Origin: Phytophthora colocasiae
Lineage: Eukaryota > Oomycota > Peronosporomycetes > Peronosporales > Peronosporaceae
Length of the DNA stretch: 64,000 nucleotides
Reading direction: 5' to 3'
Assembly: GCA_018806915.1 (NCBI GenBank)
Contig: JAGKQI010000075.1
Coordinates: 124,001 to 188,000, forward strand
The number at the start of each line of letters is the position of its first letter. Positions within the stretch are counted from its first letter, which is position 1. The notes beneath the pieces were generated by a model. It searched no databases, was not told the origin of the DNA, and saw only the letters and a program-made list of their open reading frames with translations. Shown here one piece after another: positions 41,455-51,415 of this stretch. Position numbers and translations under genes: made by a program.

Positions 41455-42509
41455 GGTGGCCGCGCCATGCCTTCCAGCCTTCCCGCGCTTGGTTTCGGTC
41501 GTTCTCCGTAGGGGAAGAGGCGTATGGAAGCCTCCGTCGTTTTAATGGGTGTAACCCTACCCCTACTGGCGACTCCTTCTGATCCCCTAACCCCAGGTGT
41601 GCAATCTCCCGTATCCCGACTGTTCACCAGAAGTCCGATTGCCGGTTTAGGGTCATGTTCACCGGAGATCCGACTTGAAGTTGCTACTTCAGGGTGGGCG
41701 ACCCCTTGAACTTGGGACAATGTTGCACGAAGGTTCCTCAATTCTGCGGCCTGGAAACGCTGCATGTTCTGGGAACTTTCCCGCTCCCTCTCGCGCTCCG
41801 ACTCCACGTCGTGCACCCGCTGTCGTAAGGTCTCCATTTGTGAAATCCAGTCACGTTTCAGCTCGTCTGCCCAACGCGCACGTTCGGTTTCGGCCTCGGC
41901 TTCTCGTTGTTTCCAGCGATCTGCAAACTCGGTCTCCAGACGCTGTACGTCGGAAAACTGTTCACCAGAAACTTGTTCGTCGGACATCTGTCTCTCAGAC
42001 GATTTCGAATGGTACTTGAGCTTGGACTCTGACGCTTGACTCCGACGTTCTTCCAAGTCATCCACGCGTCTCTGGGCTTCCAGTCTGGCGCTCTCAGACT
42101 CAAGTAGTCGGTCGGTAAGTGTCTGGATCTGCTGGCGCGTATCAAGTTCTCGTTGTTCACGTCGACGTTCACGCTCCATGGATTCCAGACGTTCTCTGGC
42201 CAGAAATTCCTTCTGCTCCTGTTCCATTCGACGCTGCCATTCCTGTTGCTGCCGCATAGCGTTCAGTTCGATCTGCGCTGGGCCTGATCTCTGGGAACTT
42301 CGTGTGTGGCTTGACGCAACGGAACTCAAGCGTCTGGAAGACACTTTCTGGTGGTCCTCGCTCTTCAGACTCTGATGCCTGCTCTGGTGGCTTCTCCCAC
42401 GACTCGAGACGGACGATGCTGGAGCTTCCGGCGTCCGGTGAACAGAATCTCTGGTAGACAACTGTCTCTCGGACTTCACTTCTGGAAACTCCAGCTTCTC
42501 TTCCAACAT
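41442..42509 (-). CDS. B gag-associated coiled-coil ORF
   Basis: About 355 codons on the - strand between the N-terminal ORF and capsid. It has a Ser/Arg-rich start, then a long, highly charged coiled coil (RMEQEQKEFLARERLESM; LLESESARLEAQRRVDDL; ADRWKQREAEAETERARW) and a Pro/Gly-rich end. Short SDEQVSGEQFSD-type repeats come from the dispersed motif. It overlaps its neighbours by 34 and 13 bp, each with a -1 offset, so it is probably the middle part of one long gag polyprotein. Confidence 0.75.
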   Translation of the reverse strand: MLEEKLEFPEVKSERQLSTRDSVHRTPEAPASSVSSRGRSHQSRHQSLKSEDHQKVSSRRLSSVASSHTRSSQRSGPAQIELNAMRQQQEWQRRMEQEQKEFLARERLESMERERRREQRELDTRQQIQTLTDRLLESESARLEAQRRVDDLEERRSQASESKLKYHSKSSERQMSDEQVSGEQFSDVQRLETEFADRWKQREAEAETERARWADELKRDWISQMETLRQRVHDVESERERERESSQNMQRFQAAELRNLRATLSQVQGVAHPEVATSSRISGEHDPKPAIGLLVNSRDTGDCTPGVRGSEGVASRGRVTPIKTTEASIRLFPYGERPKPSAGRLEGMARPPWPL

Positions 42510-43764
42510 CTCGAAGTCATCGGGCTCCCGGGCGGTTCTCCACTGCTGGACCCGTCAGAACTATGTGTAACTCTGAGTCCGGTCACCCGGAGTCTCATAA
42601 TCAGCTGTCGTCCTTGTAGGTCCGCTTTCTCATCGCGTAATATACCATCAGCTTCGCCTTGACGTGCTTCGTTGCCTGCTTTTGTGTCTTCTGGGAGTCG
42701 ATTAACTTGTGACCTTGCGGTCACAGTGGCCCACTCAACCAGTTCTTCAGCAAGTCGGCTCTGAAGCTCCGTCGCCACACTGCACACTTGAGGTTCGAAG
42801 ATAGCAGACGCTTGAGTCTGAGACCACCTCGGTAGCAGGTTCTGGAACTCAAATCCCGCTTCATACAGCATCGTCTGAAGCACAGCGACGCATTCAGGTG
42901 CCGTCAGAGTATTCATCGAGATCTCGACGTATGACAAGTCTTGGATTCGGCCAAAACTATGGCGCCTCAAGCAGAACTCCGATATCCACATGTCTTCCGG
43001 AAATACTGAAGAACACCGCCACTTGATGTAGTCGCCCGTCGCTGTCGCTGCCGCAGTTTTCTGAAAGACATTTGCGTCAGGCTTCGCTGTTCGCCAGACG
43101 TATTCGACGTTCGGCGGAACAATCCTTCCAGCGTCCATGTCCCTCCAGCGGCGGAACTCACGGCGTACGTACTTCAGGGCACGTTCTCCATCCAGCGAAT
43201 CGGCCCTCCCAGACTCATCAGACGGTGTCTTCAGAGAATCTTCGGACTTCATCGGCATGTCATCTGACATCGGAGTGTCTTCGGACTTTGGAGTCTTCGA
43301 GACACGTTCATCAACCAGTCCGGGTTCCGTCTTCACTTCTCCCACGGACTTCCCAGAAGCCGTCGACTCAGAACACAAGTCAATGACCTCCGGGGACTCA
43401 ACCACATCGGCGCCTCCCTCAGACGCCTCATCACCACCCTCACGGGCAGTGGCCACCTCGTCACCAGAAGCTTCAGCTTCGGACGGACCCTCCTCAGAAC
43501 CTTGTTCGCCAGACACATCGGGTGTCTCTTGGGCTTCAGGCTCCGCAGCAGGCTGGTCTTCGACCGCCGGTTCTGGGACGTTCACCTCCTCGACTGCTTC
43601 CTTCTCACGTACAGCCTTCCTCTTCTCGCGTGCCGCCTTCTGAACAGCATCCAAGTCGGGTTGTTCGTCAGGCGGAAGACTTGAAGACGCTTGGACTGAC
43701 GTGTCGCCATACTGCGACCACCGCGTCCCCGACGTCCTCCTCTCGTAGTTCCATGTGAAGCCAT
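42476..43764 (-). CDS. B gag N-terminal ORF
   Basis: The long open frame (43798 down to 42476) has no good ATG. An ATG at 43764 in the neighbouring frame opens a basic RGG-like start (MASHGTTRGGRRGRGGRS) that runs to 43582. The real product may begin there and shift into the longer frame. The long frame is Glu/Ala/Pro-rich (EEVNVPEPAVEDQPAAEP) with a conserved-looking part further on (YVRREFRRWRDMDAGRIV; FPEDMWISEFCLRRHSFG). I recognise no domain. Codons for SGEQ-type repeats are present. Confidence 0.65.
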
Positions 43765-43835
43765 CTTGAATATAGACGCTTGACAGGAAACCCTCTCCTC
43801 AAACTCTCTTAGATCCGGTGATATCACGATACCAA

Positions 43836-43854
43836 GATCCGGGCACGCGCACCA
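43836..43854 (-). other. Primer-binding site of element B
   Basis: TGGTGCGCGTGCCCGGATC lies 2 nt inside the 5' LTR. Its complement ends CACGCGC-A-CCA preceded by CCGGG. That fits a tRNA 3' end exactly: 5-nt T-stem half, 7-nt acceptor half, discriminator base and CCA. The tRNA identity cannot be told from the sequence alone. Confidence 0.75.
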
Positions 43855-43856
43855 GT

Positions 43857-45752
43857 TGTCGCGAAGTCGGTGCAACTTTTACCGCGGTGCAGGGGCGTAC
43901 AGTGAACCTGAAAGTGTGACTACCGGTAGTGATACCAGAGTCGCACAGCAAGGTGGGCGTGTGTTACCTTGTGCTGTCCTCGTAGGTTCGTTGTCTTGGT
44001 AATGAGACCCTCGCCGGGGTCGTGAGAGTGTGTGTGAGAGTGAGGGTTCCTTGCGTAGACCGTCGGATGTCCTTCTGGTCCTCACAGGAGCGCTTGAGAG
44101 TCGAACGTTTTCCGGTGAACACTTGTGTACACCAGAGATTTCTGAAGGCAAAAGAGAAATTAATACAATGGGAAGTCCAGTAATTAGACTTCCGAGATAA
44201 CCGCAATATAGAGTTCCGATATACAGATATGTAGCTGCTCTTATTCTTTCCTGGCCCTTGAGCAGTGGGCTAGTTCTCCAGGTCAACTAGGGAAATGTTC
44301 ACCAGACACCTGGTCTGTCTGGTATTCCTGCAACTTTCGCGCACCACCCTCTAATATATAGAGGGAAAATAAACCAATACACTATCAGTTATATAACAGT
44401 CTACCGAGCGTCTTGAGAGCGACTGTCTAGCTCCCAAAACCTGTCCAAACGTACAATATGAAATGGGCTACCGCTAGAGACAAAACAAACGACCCAACTA
44501 GTAAATGGAATAGGTGGGTCCTCTCAGGTCTCTGCGTTACGCTGATCTCCACCTAAAGGGGCTTGATAGGTGAGAGATCACACGACTCAAAGCTTTGTCG
44601 TGGCCTTACACTTTCCAAAGAACCAAAGAATCGACCTTGGGGTTATAACGCAATTTGAACTCGGGGGTACCGAGCAATTTGAACTCTGGTTATCTATCTC
44701 GTATCTCTCTGTCTTCTGTCTTCCATATTCTCATATACACTTGGTCTCAGTATAACTCAGGAATCTTCACTTGGGCTCACTATGGTAGTCGATGCTGCCG
44801 ATCTTGTCGAGTCGACACTTAATGATGTCATTACAGGGATGAGCAGGTTGCGTTTCACTTGATTGCGTGAGGTCGTGTTGGGTACACTTGGTTTCAGTAT
44901 GGGGTGGACTTCAGAGTGTCAGAGTCTGGTATCCTGTTCATCAGGGTCTGGGATCATGTGCGTCGGAGACATGTTCATCGGAACCATGTACTCCGGAATC
45001 ATGTACATCAGAGTAGTAAATACCAGAGTCGTGACACTTGGGTCTGTTCATCGGAGTCTTGTACGTCGGAGTCTGTTCATCGGAAACTGGTAAATGTCTG
45101 GAATATTGCTTGTATAAGCCGGACACATCAGACTTGTTTACCAGAATCATGTTCATCAGACTCATGTACGTCAGACTCCATGTACGTCGGACTTCATGTA
45201 CGTCGGACTCATGTACGTCAGACTTCATGGTGTGATATCAGAGTTTCCATGCGTGATATCAGAAATCCATGAGTGTTTTTTAGGGTGCGGAGCACGTATG
45301 CTGCAACGCAAGAAGTCCAATCGGGATATGCGCGGGGTGCGCTACGTCCGGTGCGCGATACTTGGTATCTTGTGGGTATAATTATATTCCTTGAACCATC
45401 ATCGTCACACAGGACGGCAACGGGATGAGGTCTCTCAGAGATACATTCTTCTGAGAGACTTTCTGCCAACCTTTAGGCACTCATCGTCGGGGAAAGTCCG
45501 GTGATCAGACTGAGTGTTATTGTCTCTCGGAGTTTGTGCACTTTTCCGAGGAACACTTCTGATCTCTTGGGCCCCTTTGCAGTACAGGTGAAGGTTAATA
45601 TATATAGCAGTTTTCTTCCACAGATCCATTATTGTCGCACGGGACATAACCTCGTCCCACATCTCCCTTTCTCCCACAACCCAGTATACATCCAATCACA
45701 TCACAGCGTAACGTCCATATCCACTCGAAAAATCGTAATTAGCAACGTGTCA
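43857..45752 (-). repeat. 5' LTR of element B (1896 bp)
   Basis: It is nearly identical to 28636-30532, with about eight differences including one 1-bp deletion near 45538. Confidence 0.95.
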
Positions 45753-45756
45753 GCTG

Positions 45757-48527
45757 GGTCTCGCCTTTAGGCGTCGTGACAGAGTCACCTTTGAGTCCTT
45801 AAACTCATCGCTCCCTAGAGCTTGAAGCAGCGCGACACAAGAGTCGTCCTGAGCGTACGCTGCTCGAACCATGTCCGTCACGGACGACGTCACTGAGGAG
45901 ACATGAGATAGCTCATAGTCCGGGCGACGTGATAGCGCGTCAGCGAGGACGTTCTGCCTGCCAGGCTTGTACTTCACCTCGAAGTTATATTCCGCAAAGA
46001 AGGAGAGCCATCGGGCCATCCTCTGCGAGAGGTGAGGCGACTGCGTCGCTGTGCGTAGTGACGCATGATCCGTGTAGATCACAAACGGCTTGGAGCCGAG
46101 CAGGTGAACCCTGAATTTGACGAGAGCGTACTTCATCGCAAGTAGCTCCTTGTCATGAACTGGATAGTTCTTCTCAGCAGCCTTGAGCTGTCGAGACTCA
46201 AACGCACTGACGCGTTCGCACCCTTCGGCGTCCGCTTGTAGCAAAGAACTGCCTATGGCAAAGTCCGAGGCGTCACAGACGACGATGAACGGACGATCGG
46301 GGTCTGGCAACGCCAGTATTGGTGCCTGTAGCAGGCTATCCTTGATACGAGTGAACGCACTCTCGTGCTCAGCACGCCATACCCATTCGGCATCCTTCTT
46401 AAGGAGATCCGTCAGTGGCCGAGCCAACTCAGCGTAGTTCTCGCTATACTTGTGTAAGTAGTTGGCTAAGCCCAGCCACTTACGCAAGTCCTTCTGGTTC
46501 AAAGGAACCGGCCAGTCCACAATGGCCTTGACCTTTGCTGGATCAGCACGAAGGCCATGCTTCCCAATGAAGCACCCTAGGAAGGGGATTTCTTCCGCGC
46601 CAAAGACGCACTTGTCTGCGTTGGCGTACAATTTGTTCGTGCGCATGCACTCGAGCACAGCTCTCACGTGTTCCACGTGTACCTCGACGTCAGTCTTGCC
46701 GTGTTCGGCCTGACTGTGGACGAACACGTCGTCAAAGTACGTCTGTGCGAATGCCCGCAGGGGCCTGAACAACTGCGTCACTAGACGATTGAACGTTGCA
46801 GGCGCATTCGACAGCCCTTGGGGCATGACGAGCCACTCCCAGAGCATACCGCTCGGGGTGCTCACCGCTGTAAGCGGAATATCACTGGCTCGCATGAGCA
46901 GCTGATAGTACCCATCGACTAAGTCGAGCGCACTGTACATGGTGCAACCCACCATGTTGTTCTGAAGAACATCCTTCCTAGGAATCGGCGTCTGCGCCGG
47001 AATCGTGGCAGCGTTGAGCTTGTTAAAAGCGTGAACGATACGCCACTTGCCATTCGGCTTTCTGACACAGAACGTTGGCGCGGAGTGCGGAGACTTGCTC
47101 TCGCGCACGAGACCCGCCGCGTGCTTAGCACGGAAGAAGGCGTCAATGACGTCGCATTGCTCTTTAGGAAGAGGCCACTGCCGGGTCACGCAGTATTTAG
47201 TTCCGGGAACTAAGTCGATCTCGTGACGAACGCCTCGGTCAGGAAGCAGGCCACTCGGTGGCTCCTTCGAGACAACGTCTCCATATTCCTTCAGCAAGGA
47301 GTAGAAGGGATCCGAGGGATTCTTGAGGATCTCCGATCCACTCCTGGCGCTCAGCGCCTTCTTGACCTCGGCCAAGACGGACTCGTCAACGAGGGACGAT
47401 GAGTTTAACTCCTCTTCAGGTCGAACGATGACCACCTCGGTGAGTTCGCCAGCCTTCAAGGCATCGCCAAAGTCGGCGAACGACATCTCCTCTAGCTCAA
47501 GGAGCTTGTCAACACTCGGCAGTCCGTCCAGTAGGACGCTGCCTTCGGCACTGCCGTCCACTCCATCAACCAGAGTGTATAGCTGCCCACAGCCCTTCTG
47601 TGCGTCGACACTCGCCGTCACAGATGACTCAGACGCAGAGCGTCTTGCCCAAAGGGCCTTACGACGTCGTCGTCTAGCCGACGAACGTCCACTCGACGGA
47701 GTACGTGCCGCCGCACAGGTTTCGGCTCCTTCAGGCCCAGTGTCAGTGACACTCTGCGGTCCGCTCAGCGGAGTACGTGCCGCTGCACAATCAATGACCG
47801 TAACAGGCCCAGTGTCAGAGACACTCAGTGATCGATTTGGTCCACGACCAAGATCACTCGACGGAGTACGTGCCGCCCCACAGGGGTTACGTGGGCCTTG
47901 CCCACACGTTGACTCACTGTCAACCAGCGCTACGCGCTCAACAGGACTGCGGTCCTCGCACTCGGTGCTGTCCACTAACTCGGACACACTGACTTCCAGC
48001 ATCATAGCCGACTCGGCTCGATGCTCGCGCCAGTAGCGCTTCTGCTTCCTAGCAGAGGTGGGTTCATGACTCGCCAAAGCTCCACTAGGAGAGAAGTGCG
48101 TAGCACCTAAGGTCTTCGACCTCCAATCAATCCATGGCTCGTGGCGCTCCAGCCACGCCATGCCAAGGATGAGGTCGTACCTCGAATCCAGGTCCAGGAC
48201 CAAGCAGCGTTCCACGCTATCGAAGTCCAAGAACTTCAGCCGCAGGTCCATGGGGACCTTGGCCACCGTGACACGGACGCCCGTCGCTAGACGGACTGTG
48301 ACTGTGTCACCTCTTCGCGCTCGAAGCGCCTCAGCATATTGCTGACTACCTTCAACGGTGGAGCGTCTGACGTAGTTGCCAGACGCCCCCGAATCGATCA
48401 ACACGATCCACGGCTTCTCAAAGCCCTTCACGTCCACCTGGACGACCAGCAAGCCCTGCTTGCTCACACGTTCCGTGTTCAAGAGCACGGAGCTCTTCGG
48501 GGCTGAGCCCCAGTGCCTCTCACGCAC
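45757..48527 (-). pseudogene. C pol: protease, RT, RNase H (upstream part, split by B)
   Basis: An open frame of over 920 codons on the - strand, in the -1 frame relative to gag with an overlapping boundary. Protease: LIDSGASGNYVRRSTVEG and LILGMAWLERHEPW. The linker has ARTPSS-type repeats. RT: HSAPTFCVRKPNGKWR, YSALDLVDGYYQLLM, MPQGLSNAPATFNRL and QTYFDDVFVHS. RNase H: VVCDASDFAIGS, VHDKELLAMKYAL, VIYTDHASLRTA. The frame is cut in the RNase H-integrase junction by element B and continues at 28635. No internal stops were found, in contrast to A. Confidence 0.9.
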
Positions 48528-48565
48528 TGCATAACTCAGTTCTTCCCCAGTAGACCGCCCCGCGT

Positions 48566-49528
48566 CTACTGGGAGCCGTCGTTTCCCTGGGCAAAGCCCA
48601 AAGCGGGACCCGCGGCAGGGTTGCGGCCATTTTGGCCGGCGCGCTCTTTGCGCAGAGGGCAGTTGGGCCTCAGATGTGTGGGACTACCACACGTGTAGCA
48701 CCGTCGGGTGCTCATACGCTGCACCGCAGCTCGTAGCTCGGCTACTTCATCTTCGAGGTCCATGGGCTCGGGTCCCCCGGACCCTGTGCTGTTAGCACCG
48801 ACCCTCGACAACTTAAAGTTGTGTTCGGCATTCAATGCCACGCTGACAGCGTCCTCGAAGGTGCGAGGATTCTGACGGAATGCCTCCGTCCTGGCCACGC
48901 CAGCTCGTAAACCTTCCATGAAGATGGTCACGGTGACCACCTCAGGTAGAGGGTCGGCAGCCATGCCGGCAATGAGCGTGCGCAGCTCTTGGACGTAGTC
49001 CACCAGGTCCTTCTTGCCCTGTCGGCAAGCAAGGAAGCGTGACCGCACGCGATACGCCTGGTTAGGCGGAGCAAACACTTGCGTAAGCTTGGCCTTAAGC
49101 TCACTCCAAGTGGGGAAGGCCAGTTCTACCGACGTCCCAGACGTCAAGGCCCATTCTCGTGCTCGCCCTTCGAGCTTAGAGATGGCGAACGCGACGCGTT
49201 GGCCTTCCAACTGAAGCATAGCGGCCCCCATGGCCATTTCGACCTCTCGGGTCCACAACAGGAGGTTCTCTCCTTCGTGCCCTTGAAAGGTCTTCACGCT
49301 GAGCGTGACGGGCTTAGCTCTCGGAGCGGGGTTGACCCCTTTTACATTCCGTTGGATGTGCTCAACGAGAGCGTTTTCGTACGAGGCAAATGCCTCGAGG
49401 CGCGCGTTGACGGCCTCCGGCCCTTGGGACGCAAGGTGCGCCATACCTTCTGGGCCCAGCAAGGACGTAAGCTTGTTAAGCGTGTCCCGCTGACTCGGAG
49501 TCAAGTGAGCGTATGCTTCTGGCTCCAT
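48566..49528 (-). CDS. C gag (capsid and CCHC knuckle)
   Basis: From ATG 49528 ([17 protein letters not shown]), ~320 codons. It has the same retrotrans_gag domain as A and a CCHC knuckle ([14 protein letters not shown]). The frame reads through the position where A has a stop and ends with FAQGNDGSQ at 48566. The frame is intact. Relative to A it lacks SYA before EDEVAELRA, a 9-bp difference near 48760. Confidence 0.88.
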   Translation of the reverse strand: MEPEAYAHLTPSQRDTLNKLTSLLGPEGMAHLASQGPEAVNARLEAFASYENALVEHIQRNVKGVNPAPRAKPVTLSVKTFQGHEGENLLLWTREVEMAMGAAMLQLEGQRVAFAISKLEGRAREWALTSGTSVELAFPTWSELKAKLTQVFAPPNQAYRVRSRFLACRQGKKDLVDYVQELRTLIAGMAADPLPEVVTVTIFMEGLRAGVARTEAFRQNPRTFEDAVSVALNAEHNFKLSRVGANSTGSGGPEPMDLEDEVAELRAAVQRMSTRRCYTCGSPTHLRPNCPLRKERAGQNGRNPAAGPALGFAQGNDGSQ

Positions 49529-49570
49529 TCTCACAGAGAAACAGTCTTCAACTCAGGAGTTGGATTGACT

Positions 49571-49583
49571 ACAAGTGCTACCA
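49571..49583 (-). other. Primer-binding site of element C
   Basis: TGGTAGCACTTGT on the - strand starts 2 nt inside the 5' LTR, as in A, D and E. Confidence 0.6.
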
Positions 49584-49585
49584 GA

Positions 49586-49998
49586 TGCAGCGGGGCTGCG
49601 TAGGTGTGCACGACACAGAGGAAGTTTAGCTGACTCGTAGAGTCCTGCTTGCAAGGCGCTAGCCTTCGGTTCTACACAAGAACCGAGTAGTCCACTAAAT
49701 ACGGGACCCACACAATCAGTGTCCCTGTAATAAAGGAACTAACACTAATTATGTAAAATGCAAACTGATTTTTATTGACTTTATTGCCCTAATCCTAAAT
49801 GTAACGGATTTAGTATCTAGCATACTAAATCCTAATTAAAATGCAATGTGTGGCTCTGAGCTAACTGTCAGCAACTGGCTACATTTGTGACGTGTGAGAA
49901 ACACTATGTGTAGTACACAGATCTGTGACTTGTGACCTGGATGGTGTGTACCACACCAACTGTAGCCAAGGCGCACAGCGCCGTGTAACCCCGTTACA
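49586..49998 (-). repeat. 5' LTR of element C (413 bp)
   Basis: It is the partner of 25162-25574 and is followed by the TCCTC target duplication at 49999-50003. Confidence 0.95.
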
Positions 49999-50132
49999 TC
50001 CTCTCTCGTTTAAGTACGAGATCAGCTCCGGATCAGGTTCAGCCCCAGGCGCGACGCGGACCCTTCCGGTGCCCTGATCTAATTCTCCGAACGACTACCA
50101 AGCGGGATCAGGCAGCGATCAAGTCCCGATTA

Positions 50133-50290
50133 AGTATGAGATCAAGCTTCGATTAAGTACGAGATCAAGCTTCGGCTAAGTGCGAGATCAAGGCTCGGCT
50201 AGGTGCGAGATCAAGCTTCGGTTAAGTGCGAGATCAAGCTTCGGTTAAGTGCGAGATCAAGCTTCGGTTAAGTACGAAATCGGCCTACGA
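50133..50290. repeat. Tandem repeat, ~23-bp unit, 6-7 copies
   Basis: The unit is close to TAAGTRCGAGATCAAGCTTC plus GG, and copies differ at one or two bases. A diverged copy also lies near 50010, so the array may once have been longer. Confidence 0.85.
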
Positions 50291-50319
50291 TCAGGGTTAG
50301 GGGAGCCAAGCTAGGGATC

Positions 50320-51415
50320 AGCTATGTAGCCAGTGTCATGTGATCGTAGGATAGTAAATCAGTATGGGATTAGTAGGCATAGGAACAACCATAAACAGAC
50401 TCGAATTTGTCCTGAACCACTCAAGTGTCTTCGCTACGCCTGGAACCGGGAACTACATTGACCCTACAAGCGTCAGGAAGGTAAGGATACGTGACCTAGT
50501 ATAGCGGTTAAGTCTGGATAATATATTGGCCAGCTTTGCCCTATCTAGTGAACTATCCTTTAAGTGCATACATCGGATCGGAAGTAATTGGTTGTTTAGC
50601 CTGACGATCCCGTCGAATCTGCCCCCTCAAGACCCCCGCTAAAGGAAGCGGCAAGCAACGGAAAGGAAGGGACCGAATCCCTAACACTGGACTATTGGAA
50701 GACTTGGATCGAGAACCAATGCCCGGATCAAGGCTCGAGAACTCGCCTACGACCGGGATCAAGTACCCCGAAGAACTTCCACGCTACCTCAAACCCCTGC
50801 GTCACGCAAGACTTTCTTCCGACCTACAAGACATCCTCAGAAGTCACCTGGAAGAGCGTAACCCGCCTACCGACGGGTACACAAGGTGGAACTACACACA
50901 GCTAGATCACGGATCATCGGGGGACCCCCTCCGTTAGTCGGTGTCTGGGCGCAAGTGGTGATCGAGACCTGCCTCAACGAGATTTTGGCAGATCCGCTCC
51001 ACCACAGAGTCTTGTCCGGGCGCCTGGTCTTCGATCCAGGTCTTCCAAAGGTCCAATGTTGGGGATCTGATCCCTTCCTTTACGATGCTGCTTCCTATAG
51101 CGGGGGTCTCGATGGGTTGAGAGTCGACGGGATCGTCAGGCCAGGCAGACAATTCCTTCCGATCTGTAGTTCGTATTTAAAGGATAGATCACTAGATAGG
51201 GTAAAACTGGCCAATATATTATCCAGTCTTAGTCTCTATGCTAGATCTCGTCTCCTTACCTTCTTGAGGTCGGTGGGTCAACGTAGTTCCCTGTTCCGGT
51301 CTTGAGGGAATGCGCTTGAGAGGCCCAGAGCAAATTCGATACTGTTTGTGGTTATTCCTATACCTACAAGTCCCATCCTCAGCTGCTATCCTACGATCAA
51401 CTAATATCTGGCTGC
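50320..51415. repeat. Large inverted repeat (arms ~420 bp, ~260-bp centre)
   Basis: The left arm (50320-50740) and right arm (51005-51415) are reverse complements with moderate divergence. They share GGCCAATATATTATCCAG, CTGACGATCCCGTCGA and GACCCCCGCTA. The centre carries the LTR-like sequence also found inverted at 24500-24790. It could be two LTR-derived arms in opposite orientation or a foldback-type element. No coding frame is convincing. Confidence 0.75.

Larger units (their letters stand above)
28636..45752 (-). mobile_element. Element B: young, 17.1-kb Ty3/Gypsy element of the dual-RNase-H lineage
   Basis: LTRs of 1897 and 1896 bp differ at only about eight positions, so B is the most recent insertion here. 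Gag-pol is on the - strand in five partly overlapping frames. A >3-kb antisense ORF lies on + next to the 3' LTR. RT, the second RNase H, integrase (HHCC, D, D, E) and chromodomain are open and have their key residues. The domain set (Ty3 RNase H plus archaeal/plant-type RNase H) matches the group described from oomycetes as Chronos and, in plants, the Tat group. The Chronos name is inference from domain order. Confidence 0.93.
25162..49998 (-). mobile_element. Element C: lineage-I Ty3/Gypsy element, interrupted by element B
   Basis: Without B it is ~7.7 kb. The order on the - strand is 5' LTR, primer site, gag, protease-RT-RNase H-integrase, B insertion, rest of integrase, chromodomain, antisense ORF on +, purine tract and 3' LTR. 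The LTRs are 413 bp each and differ at about ten sites. C is a close relative of A: it has the same pol layout and the same ~50-bp integrase deletion. Pol is otherwise open from protease to the B insertion point, unlike A with its many stops. Confidence 0.95.

Noticed and set aside
50133..50290. CRISPR array
   Set aside because: The 23-bp units are directly adjacent without spacers, and the context is eukaryotic.
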